Origin: JACRBT01 sp964474285 | Lineage (GTDB): Bacteria; Chloroflexota; Dehalococcoidia; Tepidiformales; Tepidiformaceae | Length of the DNA stretch: 22,535 bases | Assembly: GCA_964474285.1 (NCBI GenBank) | Contig: CAYYSD010000035.1 | Coordinates: 1 to 22,535 of the forward strand | Reading direction: 5' to 3' | Part shown: in pieces, positions 14,099 through 22,535 of the stretch | How the letters are laid out: every line of letters starts with the position of its first letter | Numbering within the stretch: position 1 is the stretch's first letter | Made by a program: the position numbers and the translations under genes | The notes under the pieces: generated by a model | Database searches by the model: none | What the model saw: only the letters and a program-made list of their open reading frames with translations | Told to the model about the DNA's origin: nothing

Positions 14099-15253
14099 TT
14101 AACCCCGCGGCAGGCCCAGTCCGCGCGTCGCCACGATGTTGCGCTGGATCTCGCTCGTCCCGCCCGCAATCGTCGCAGAGACCGTGCGAAGGTACTGGAA
14201 GCTCCACTTGTTTTGCGAATGTCCCCGGGGAGCCTGGCCCTCCATCCCGAGGACGTGCAGCGCCGTCCGGGCAATGCGCTGGTTCAGCTCGCTGGTGAAC
14301 AGCTTCGCGATGGACGCTTCGTAGTTCGGTACGCCGCCCTTTTCCTGGATCGAAATGATGCGCAAGGAGAGAAGCCGCGTGACCTCCACTTCGACCTTTC
14401 GATCCGCGACCTCCGAACGGTAGGCGGGAGTCACGGCCGTCCCGCGCGCCTGGACCTCCTCGACAAGGTCCTCAACGTCGCGCCGGTTGGCGGCGTTTCC
14501 GCCGATCGCGGAGCGTTCGAAGTCCATCGTCGCCATGCCCACGTACCAGCCGCGGTTCATCTCGCCGACGAGCTGGGCACGTGGCACCCGAAGGTCTTCG
14601 AAGAACACCTCGTTGAATTCGTGCGAGCCCGCCATGTTCACGAGCGGCCGCACCTGGATCCCGGGGGAGTGCATATCGGCGAGCAGGTAGCTGATGCCCC
14701 GGTGCTTGGGAGCGTCCGGGTCGGTGCGGGTCAGCATGAAGATCCAGTCCGCCCGGTGCGCGCCGGAGGTCCAGATCTTCTGCCCGTTCACGACGAAGTC
14801 GTCGCCATCGACAACCGCGCGCGTCTGCAACGAGGCCAGGTCGCTGCCGGAGCCGGGTTCGCTATATCCCTGGCACCACTTCTCTTCGCCGGAAAGGATC
14901 TTCGGGAGAAAGCGCTTCTTCTGGTCGTCGGTCCCATAGAGCATCAGCGTCGGACCGACGTAGTTGATGCCGATAAAGTCGGGACCGGGCACGCGATAGT
15001 ACGAGAGCTCCTCGTTGAAAACGGCCTGTTGGCGTACGGTCGCGCCCATCCCGCCGTACTCCACCGGCCAGGCAGGCGCCGACCACCCTTTGGCCGCGAG
15101 CTTGGCTCGGACTGCGAGTGTCCGGGCGTAGCTCTCATCAGGAGCGAGCCCCTGTACTTCGAGACCGCGCTCGTCGTCGCTCAGTTCGTCGTTGATGAAC
15201 GAGCGCACGCTGTCACGGAAAGCGGTGATGTCGGGCCTGTCACGGAAATCCAT
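14099..15253 (-). CDS. Acyl-CoA dehydrogenase family protein
   Basis: This flavoprotein would oxidise an acyl-CoA to the 2-enoyl-CoA, passing electrons to ETF. Read from ATG 15251-15253, with GGAGGGG upstream (15258-15264), it has 384 residues, the usual length. The N-terminal helical domain is followed by the FAD/substrate segment WCQGYSEPGSGSDL (126-139), the middle beta domain (LVNMAGSHEFNEVFFEDLRVP) and the C-terminal helices ending GGTSEIQRNIVATRGLGLP. The MCAD-type catalytic glutamate (YEGT) is a glycine here (Gly364 in AGGTSE), as in the FadE17/FadE27-like branch. The catalytic base must therefore lie elsewhere, or the protein acts with a partner. The MCC-beta gene follows, suggesting a branched-chain acyl-CoA substrate, but this is inference. 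Confidence 0.93.
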   Translation of the reverse strand: MDFRDRPDITAFRDSVRSFINDELSDDERGLEVQGLAPDESYARTLAVRAKLAAKGWSAPAWPVEYGGMGATVRQQAVFNEELSYYRVPGPDFIGINYVGPTLMLYGTDDQKKRFLPKILSGEEKWCQGYSEPGSGSDLASLQTRAVVDGDDFVVNGQKIWTSGAHRADWIFMLTRTDPDAPKHRGISYLLADMHSPGIQVRPLVNMAGSHEFNEVFFEDLRVPRAQLVGEMNRGWYVGMATMDFERSAIGGNAANRRDVEDLVEEVQARGTAVTPAYRSEVADRKVEVEVTRLLSLRIISIQEKGGVPNYEASIAKLFTSELNQRIARTALHVLGMEGQAPRGHSQNKWSFQYLRTVSATIAGGTSEIQRNIVATRGLGLPRG

Positions 15254-15257
15254 CTGT

Positions 15258-15264
15258 CCCCTCC
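15258..15264 (-). promoter_or_regulatory. Shine-Dalgarno site of the acyl-CoA dehydrogenase gene
   Basis: GGAGGGG on the minus strand lies about 5-6 nt before the ATG at 15253. It settles the start against an in-frame GTG-type start at 15325 that would add 24 Arg-rich residues. Confidence 0.75.
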
Positions 15265-15349
15265 GGCGGCGAGGCCTTTCGGCCTCAAAAGGTGCGCGCA
15301 GTCTAGCAGCACGGAAGGGCACCATGGGAATCGAGACCCCGCCGAAGAG

Positions 15350-17575
15350 TCAGTCCAGGAGCACTTCGTAGGCTTCACGGAGTTCGGCGACCGTCGCATC
15401 GAGCGGCCCAAACCTGAACGACTGCGAGGCGGTCGTGGTCCCGAGGCGGGTCAGCGGCACGCCCAGCCCCGCGCAAATCGCTATGAGCCGTTCGGCATTT
15501 GCGCCAGGCCGAACGTGGCCGGGCGCCAGGCTCACCACGATGCGCCCCTGGGCCTCGCCAAACAGCGCCGCGTCCAACCGGCCCGTCAGCTCCGGCTCCC
15601 CTGAAAACCCGTTCCCGCCGAGGATGGCGCACTCCGCCAGCGCCACGGCCAGGCCGCCGTCGCTGCAATCGTGCGCGCTCAGCAGCAGACCCTCGGCGTT
15701 CGCCTGGAGAATGGCGTCGTGCAGCCGCACCTCGGCGGCGAGGTCCACCAACGGCATCCCGGCCACCTTGCCATGCACAGCTTCCAGGAACTCGCTCCCG
15801 GCCAGTGCTTCCGCGGGCTGCGCAAGCTTCGCGCCGAGCAGGAAGACGGCGCTCCCTGGCCGCACGAACGCGGCCTTGAGGTGGCGCGAGACGTCCTCGA
15901 TCAGCCCGAGCATGCCGATCACGGGTGTCGGATACACCGGTCGTCCCGCGGTCTCGTTGTAGAGGCTCACGTTGCCGCTCACCACAGGAGTCGAAAACGC
16001 CTCGCAAGCGGCGGAGATGCCACGGATGCACTGCTCGAGCGTGTAATACACCTCCAGCTTCTCGGGGTTGCCGAAATTCAGGCAGTCGGTCACCGCGACA
16101 GGCCTGGCGCCCGTGCAGACGACGTTGCGCGCCGCTTCAGCGACGGCGATCGCGGCACCCGCGAACGGATCGAGGTAGCAAAGCCGGCCGTTGCAGTCCG
16201 TCTTCAGCGCGATTCCACGGTTCGTTCCCCAGATCCGCACCACCGCCGCGTCGCCACCGGGCGGGAGGACGGTGTTGTTCAACACTTGCTGGTCATAGCG
16301 CCGGTAGACCCCGCGCTTGCTGGCGATGTTGGGCCTCGCCAGCAACTGCAAGAGCATCTCCGGCGCATCGGCCGGGTCGATGTCGTTGAGCGAGCCGAGA
16401 TCGAACGAATTGAGGGCAGCCAGTTCCGCAGGGCGCGTTCCTTCTCGCCGGTAGAGCGGTGGGTCCGTCGCAATCGTCACCGGGACGCGTCCGACCTCGA
16501 CTCCGCCATCGAGCAGTACAACCTCGTCGCCGTCGGCCACCTGGCCGATCTCTTCGCAGTGGAGTTCCCACCGCTGAAAGAGTTCCGTCACGTCGTTCAC
16601 GTGCTCTCGCTTCGCGATCACGAGCATCCGTTCCTGGCTTTCGCTCAGCATGACTTCATACGGGGTCATTCCGGTCTCGCGGCGTGGAACCTTTCCGAGT
16701 TCGAGGACAGCGCCGCTCTTCCCCTTCGCACAGCACTCCACCACGGAGCTGGTCAGCCCGGCGGCCCCAAGGTCCTGCAAACCGATGATCCAGTCACCAT
16801 GCTCGGAGGCGAGTTCGTAGCACGCCTCCATGAGCAGCTTTTCGAGAAACGGGTTGCCCACCTGCACCGCAGGCCTCATCTCTTCGAAGCGAGCTTCGGG
16901 ATCGGTGCGGCTGGCGAGGCCGCTGGCGCCATGAATCCCGTCGCGGCCCGTGTCAGCGCCGACAAGCAGCAGCGGATTGCCTTCTCCGATTGCCCGCGCG
17001 CTGAGCAACTTCGCCGTCTCCGCCACGCCGACGCACATTGCGTTGACCAGCGGATTGCCGTTGTACGCCGTCGCGAACACCACTTCGCCTCCGACGTTCG
17101 GAATTCCCAGGCAGTTCCCGTAGCTGCCCACACCCCCGACCACACCATCGAACAGGAACTTGTTCTGCGGGTCGTCGGGGGGGCCAAAACGCAGGGAATC
17201 GAGAATGGCCACCGGGTAGGCGCCCATCGCGAAGATGTCCCGTACGATGCCGCCGACGCCCGTGGCGGCTCCCTGGAACGGTTCGATGGCCGACGGGTGG
17301 TTGTGCGACTCCACCTTCATCACCACGCAGAGGCCGTCGCCGATATCGATGGCCCCGGCGTTCTCGGCCCCGGCCTTCGTCAGGATGTGGTCGCCGCCGC
17401 TGGGGAAGAGGCTGAGCAGGGGTTTGCTGTTCTTGTAGCCGCAATGCTCGCTCCACAGAGAACCGAACATGCCCAGTTCGACGTCATTCGGTTCGCGCCC
17501 AAGGCGCTCCACAAGGAGGTCATATTCCGCCCGGCTGAGTGCGACGGCATCGAGGGCTTCCTGTTCAACGGCCAT
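15350..17575 (-). CDS. purL: Phosphoribosylformylglycinamidine synthase subunit PurL
   Basis: PurL is the ATP-dependent synthetase subunit of FGAM synthase in de novo purine synthesis, working with PurS and the glutaminase PurQ. The 741-residue length is that of the small, three-subunit type (Bacillus-like), not the 1300-residue fused type. MFGSLWSEHCGYKNSK (residues 36-51), the KVESHNHPSAIEPFQGAATGVGGIVRD block (88 onward), the GLQDLGAAGLTSS and LSESQERML motifs and SAHDCSDGGLAVALAE near the C-terminus are all present. The start is ATG at 17573-17575; no Shine-Dalgarno but a TACCCT box ends 6 nt upstream, again suggesting a leaderless mRNA. It is divergent from the ABC transporter pair; purS and purQ are not in the window. 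Confidence 0.98.
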   Translation of the reverse strand: MAVEQEALDAVALSRAEYDLLVERLGREPNDVELGMFGSLWSEHCGYKNSKPLLSLFPSGGDHILTKAGAENAGAIDIGDGLCVVMKVESHNHPSAIEPFQGAATGVGGIVRDIFAMGAYPVAILDSLRFGPPDDPQNKFLFDGVVGGVGSYGNCLGIPNVGGEVVFATAYNGNPLVNAMCVGVAETAKLLSARAIGEGNPLLLVGADTGRDGIHGASGLASRTDPEARFEEMRPAVQVGNPFLEKLLMEACYELASEHGDWIIGLQDLGAAGLTSSVVECCAKGKSGAVLELGKVPRRETGMTPYEVMLSESQERMLVIAKREHVNDVTELFQRWELHCEEIGQVADGDEVVLLDGGVEVGRVPVTIATDPPLYRREGTRPAELAALNSFDLGSLNDIDPADAPEMLLQLLARPNIASKRGVYRRYDQQVLNNTVLPPGGDAAVVRIWGTNRGIALKTDCNGRLCYLDPFAGAAIAVAEAARNVVCTGARPVAVTDCLNFGNPEKLEVYYTLEQCIRGISAACEAFSTPVVSGNVSLYNETAGRPVYPTPVIGMLGLIEDVSRHLKAAFVRPGSAVFLLGAKLAQPAEALAGSEFLEAVHGKVAGMPLVDLAAEVRLHDAILQANAEGLLLSAHDCSDGGLAVALAECAILGGNGFSGEPELTGRLDAALFGEAQGRIVVSLAPGHVRPGANAERLIAICAGLGVPLTRLGTTTASQSFRFGPLDATVAELREAYEVLLD

Positions 17576-17581
17576 GCCTCA

Positions 17582-17587
17582 AGGGTA
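17582..17587 (-). promoter_or_regulatory. Putative -10 box for leaderless purL mRNA
   Basis: TACCCT on the minus strand is of TANNNT form and ends 6 nt before the purL ATG. The best -35, TTATCC about 17 nt further up, is weak. No purine riboswitch-like structure was seen in the short interval to the divergent gene. Confidence 0.35.
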
Positions 17588-17643
17588 AGCGCAAACCATC
17601 GAACGGATAAGCCGCGTGCCGCTCTCATCGCCATCTCCTACCC

Positions 17644-17672
17644 TTTACGTGAACGTCAGAGTGTGGTGTAGT
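17644..17672 (+). promoter_or_regulatory. Putative promoter of the ABC exporter pair
   Basis: TTTACG (17644-17649) and TGTAGT (17667-17672) are separated by 17 nt, each matching four of six consensus positions. The transcript would begin around 17678-17681, so either the ATG at 17678 is leaderless or translation starts at the ATG at 17720. Confidence 0.35.
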
Positions 17673-17677
17673 AGGAG

Positions 17678-19491
<1,814 letters not shown>

Positions 19492-19492
<1 letters not shown>

Positions 19493-21372
19493 TGGGAATG
19501 GGTGGCGGCGGCGGCGGCATGAACTTCGCGCGCGGACTCGCGCTGGGGAGCGGCGGCGGGCAGGGTCGCGGACCTGGCGACCAGCGTGGCCTGGCCACCT
19601 CAGAAGAAGACTTCGGGAAAGCGTTCGACCCGCGCGTCATCGGCCGGCTGTGGGGCTACGCGTCGCCGTACAAAGCTCGCATCGCCTTCGGCTCGTCGCT
19701 CCTGCTCGTCAACACCGTCACGTCGGTCCTCAGCCCGCTCATCCCGGGCCTCGCCATCAACATGATCGAAGACGGCAACCGCAACGGCCTCTACCTGATG
19801 TGCGTGCTCTTCCTCATCAACAACACTGTCCAGTGGCTCGCGCACTACCAGCAGGTCTACCAGATGACATGGGTCGGGCAGCACGCGCTCTACCGCGTCG
19901 CCTCCGACATGTTCAAGCACATCTCCAGCCTCTCGCAAAGCTTTTTCGACAAAAACGAGACCGGCCGCGTGATGGCGCGAATTCAGAACGACGTGAACGT
20001 CCTCCAGCAGATGCTGAGCAACGGCATGATCTCGATCTTCGGCAGCCTGCTCAGCCTCATCGGCATCCTGGGAACGCTCTTCTTCCTCAACTGGCGGCTG
20101 GCTTCCCTCGTCTCCATCAGCGTGCCCATCATGGCAGGCACCATCTGGATCTGGCAGCGCCACGCTCGCCGCTCGTTCCTCCGCGCCCGCGCCACGATCT
20201 CGGCGGTGAATGCGAGCATCCAGGAAAACGTCTCCGGCGTGCGCGTCATCCAGAGCCTTTCCCGCGAAGGTGCGAACTCGCGCCAGTTCGAAAACGTGAA
20301 CCAGGAGAACATGCAGGCGAGCGTCAACGCCGGGCGGGCCTCGGCTCTCGTGCAGCCGCTCGTCGAACTCATCGGCGCTTCCGCCCTCGCCGTCGCCATC
20401 TTCGTGGGCGGCATCATGGTCCTCAACGGCGACCTCCGCCTCGGCTTCCTCGTTGCCTTCGCGCTCTACATCAACCGCTTCTTCGACCCCATCCGCGAAA
20501 TGACGCAGCAATACACGAACATGCAGCGCGCGACAGTCGCGGCGGAGCGCGTCTTCGAAATCCTGGATTGGCCGCAGGAGGTGGCTGACAAGCCCGACGC
20601 GGTCGAACTCAACAACATCGCCGGCGAAGTCGAACTCCGCGATGTCCGTTTCGGGTATTCAGAACGCGTCGAAGTGCTCCACGGCCTCAGCATCAAGATT
20701 CGCCCCGGTGAGCACGTTGCCCTGGTCGGGCAGACCGGCGCCGGAAAGAGCACGATCATCAACCTCATCGCGCGTTTCTACGACGTCACCGGGGGCGCTG
20801 TCCTCGTCGACGGCCACGATGTGCGCGACGTCACGATGAGGTCGCTGCGCCAGCAGATGGGCATCGTCCTCCAGGACCCCTTCATCTTCGGCGGCACCAT
20901 CCGCGACAACATCGCCTTCGGAAAGCCAGAAGCAACCCAGGAGGAAGTCGAAGCGGCTGCACAAGCCGTTGGCGTTCACGACCTCATCCTTCGCCTCGAC
21001 AAGGGCTACGAAACGAAGGTGCTGCCGAGCGGCGCCAACCTCAGCCTGGGGCAGCGCCAGCTCATCAGCTTCGCACGGGCAATGCTCATCTCGCCCCGCA
21101 TCCTCATGCTCGATGAGGCCACCGCGGGCATCGACACGCAGACGGAACTCATCCTTCAGCGCGGCGTGGGCCGGCTGATGGAGAACCGCACCGCCATCGT
21201 TATCGCGCACCGCCTCAGCACCATCCGCGATTCCGACCGGATCATCGTCCTCAAGGATGGCGCCATCGCCGAGGAAGGTAACCATCGTCGCCTCATGGAG
21301 TTGCAGGGCATCTACTACGACCTGTACACCATGGGCTTCCGCGACGTCACGCAGGAGTCGGCCGCCGGGTAG
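19492..21372 (+). CDS. ABC exporter half-transporter with canonical catalytic Glu (subunit 2)
   Basis: This 626-residue partner of the preceding gene is coupled to it by a TGATG overlap. A Gly-rich, probably disordered leader of about 45 residues (MGMGGGGGGMNFARG and on) precedes the membrane domain (about 55-350). In the ATPase domain Walker A GQTGAGKST begins near residue 413, the Q-loop is VLQDPFIFGG, the signature is LSLGQ (near 517) instead of LSGGQ, and Walker B ends in Asp541-Glu542 (LDEATAGID). The H-loop His is present (AHRLST). Pairing its Walker B Glu with subunit 1's LSGGQ gives one competent site. Its LSLGQ faces subunit 1's Asp, giving the degenerate one. This is strong evidence for a heterodimer; lipid or drug export is the usual role. 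Confidence 0.95.
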
Positions 21373-21420
21373 ACGCCCCGGCCCCCGCCCCTCAGAATGC
21401 GCCCACTCTCATTCACACCC

Positions 21421-21425
21421 AGAGG
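21421..21425 (+). promoter_or_regulatory. Shine-Dalgarno site of the oxidase-fold gene
   Basis: AGAGG lies 8 nt before the TTG at 21434. It supports a TTG start; the longer frame from 21257 lies inside the ABC gene. Confidence 0.55.
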
Positions 21426-21433
21426 TAGTTGCA

Positions 21434-21850
21434 TTGGCAATCGAATTCACCGAGGACATGGTCACCGCGTTCAACAATTCGTTCAAAGACAAGGTGATCA
21501 TGACCTTCGCTACAGCTTCAGCTGAAGGCATGCCCGACATCGCGCTCAAAGGCAGCGGGATGGCCTGGGACAACGAGCACATCGCCTTTTGGGAGCGGGC
21601 CCTCGGCCAGACCTACCGCAATCTCCAGGAGAACCCGAAGTGCTGCGTTTTCTACCGCAATCCGGAGACGCGGCAGGTCTGGAAGATGTTCGGCGAGGCC
21701 ACGGTCTACACCGAAGGTGACCTTCGGCAGCAGGTCATGGACCGTACGGAGCCCGTCGAACTGAGCCGCGACCCTGACCGCAAGGGCGCCGCCATCATCA
21801 TCCGCATCGATCGCGTGCTCCAGGGCGGCCAGGTCCTCATGGAGCGCTAA
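21434..21850 (+). CDS. Pyridoxamine 5'-phosphate oxidase-fold (FMN-binding split barrel) protein
   Basis: This 138-residue protein resembles the PNPOx-like split-barrel family that binds FMN, F420 or heme. The strands VIMTFATASAEGMPDIALKGS, IAFWERALGQTYRNLQENPKCCVFYRNP and KMFGEATVYTEG follow the usual 'ataspdG.p...p....W..d..l.f......kt..nl..np.vsl..' pattern. It could be a small flavin oxidoreductase, heme-binding protein or general stress-type protein; the cofactor cannot be told from the sequence. The start is TTG at 21434-21436 with AGAGG 8 nt upstream. It follows the ABC pair by 61 nt and ends 10 bp from the convergent carboxylesterase. Confidence 0.82.
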   Translation: MAIEFTEDMVTAFNNSFKDKVIMTFATASAEGMPDIALKGSGMAWDNEHIAFWERALGQTYRNLQENPKCCVFYRNPETRQVWKMFGEATVYTEGDLRQQVMDRTEPVELSRDPDRKGAAIIIRIDRVLQGGQVLMER

Positions 21851-21860
21851 CGGCGCCCGC

Positions 21861-22535
21861 TCAGACCGTATCCCAGAACCGGCGCTCTTCGGCAAGCGGG
21901 TCGTTTTGCACACCGCACTCCCGGTCGAAGCGCATCGTCGCCCGCCGATCCGCGTCGTAGGAGTCCCAGCGCGGCAACCCCTCGTGGTTAGGGTTGCCCG
22001 ACCGCGCAAACGCGAGCCACGCGCCCCGCATCCGCTCGGACAGGGCGTCCGCCTCCGGTCCTCGACCCGCGAGGTTGGCCAGCGCGCCATCGAAGTTGCC
22101 GAACACGAACGGGAGCTCCAGCCCGTGGCAGGCGCCCAACGCGCCGTTCATCGCCGGGGACGGCCAGCAGAACAGGTACATGTAAGCTGTCGAGTGGCTC
22201 GCATGCGCCTCTGCGACTCTGACCGACTGCATCCTGAAGGTGCGGTCGGTCTGCACAGCGAACCATGTGTCCGCGGCGGTGTGTCGTTCTCCCCTTCCCG
22301 CTCGGGTGGCGCGATAGGTTTCCAGCGCGGCTGAGGCAGTCGCCGTGCCGCCCGTCACCAACACGGCGAGACGTTGAACGGCGTCCTGCGTGTCCATGTT
22401 CATCATCTCCGGCATCGTCGCGCCGAAGAGCCGCGACTCATCGAGGTTCGTCCCCGCGATGACCGGCTTCCCCCGCGTCGAGCCGGATCGAACAGCCTCA
22501 ATCGTCCCGACGGGGATGACGGCGCCATCGACCAC
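21861..22535 (-). CDS. Type-B carboxylesterase family protein, C-terminal part (cut by window edge)
   Basis: This open frame runs off the right edge of the window, so only the C-terminal 224 residues are seen. It has the DGAVIPV strand, the acid-bearing GTNLDESRLFG segment (probable catalytic Glu), a tyrosine/helix region and the His motif ACHGLELPFVFGNF, followed by the typical WLAFARSGNPNH and RATMRFD end of type-B esterases. The nucleophile and oxyanion motifs must lie beyond the edge. It is a second, clearly different carboxylesterase from the one at 5327-6901. It converges on the PNPOx-fold gene. Confidence 0.9.
   Translation of the reverse strand: MVDGAVIPVGTIEAVRSGSTRGKPVIAGTNLDESRLFGATMPEMMNMDTQDAVQRLAVLVTGGTATASAALETYRATRAGRGERHTAADTWFAVQTDRTFRMQSVRVAEAHASHSTAYMYLFCWPSPAMNGALGACHGLELPFVFGNFDGALANLAGRGPEADALSERMRGAWLAFARSGNPNHEGLPRWDSYDADRRATMRFDRECGVQNDPLAEERRFWDTV

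Noticed and set aside
15671..17671. Plus-strand open frame of 666 codons opposite purL
   Set aside because: No recognisable domain; it mirrors purL codon periodicity and is a shadow.
21373..21433. Possible terminator after the ABC genes
   Set aside because: The C-rich stretch has no stable inverted repeat followed by T residues.

Overview
This is a gene-dense, high-GC (roughly 60-65% by eye) bacterial chromosomal segment. I read 22 protein genes and one short relic frame. There are no RNA genes, insertion sequences, CRISPR arrays or prophage genes. The gene set mixes housekeeping genes (lepA, rplS, dut, crcB, purL, tag) with acyl-CoA, ester and aromatic-type catabolism: two biotin-dependent carboxyltransferases, an acyl-CoA dehydrogenase, a crotonase, a hydratase/FAH protein and two carboxylesterases. 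This suggests a free-living heterotroph. The style (GC, LepA and L19 flavour, paired ABC exporter with a Gly-rich leader, starts that look leaderless) fits Chloroflexota of the Dehalococcoidia/Tepidiforma/SAR202 kind better than Proteobacteria. That placement is a low-confidence inference, and Actinobacteria-like lineages are not excluded.

Layout. (1) 3578 to 73, minus strand: dut-crcB (4-nt overlap), rplS, lepA and a stand-alone Lrp/AsnC RAM-domain gene. (2) 3769-5322, plus: an acyl-CoA carboxylase beta subunit, divergent from dut and ending 4 bp from the next convergent gene. (3) 11419 to 5327, minus: eight closely spaced genes, abm, tag, FAH/hydratase, STAS-like, crotonase, nitroreductase, serine hydrolase and carboxylesterase. 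Gaps are 0-84 nt, so they form one or more operons. (4) 11550-12329, plus: arylamine N-acetyltransferase with a good promoter and an apparently leaderless GTG start; its 3' end overlaps the next convergent gene by 11 nt. (5) 15253 to 12319, minus: acyl-CoA dehydrogenase then a methylcrotonyl-CoA carboxylase-type beta subunit, with a 25-codon antitoxin-like relic on the plus strand between them. (6) purL, minus, divergent from (7) two translationally coupled ABC exporter half-transporters (plus), which look like a heterodimer with one degenerate ATP site. (8) A small flavin-type oxidase-fold gene with a TTG start, and a convergent carboxylesterase cut by the right window edge.

How the genes fit together: acyl-CoA dehydrogenase plus MCC-beta would be two steps of leucine/isovalerate breakdown. 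The other carboxyltransferase fits propionyl-CoA or acetyl-CoA carboxylation. Both need a biotin carboxylase/BCCP subunit that is not in the window. The minus-strand cluster of hydrolases, nitroreductase, FAH-type hydratase and monooxygenase-fold protein looks like accessory catabolism or detoxification; the link is by position only.

No stretch without a gene exceeds about 190 bases. The larger gaps (3579-3768, 13948-14098, 313-418, 2249-2360, 17576-17677) hold promoter-like sequence, the relic, or nothing I can identify. I saw no convincing hairpin-plus-U terminator. I did not find a convincing novel system; the best leads are the leaderless-start pattern, the composite ABC ATPase asymmetry, the crotonase lacking both hydratase glutamates, and the antitoxin relic.
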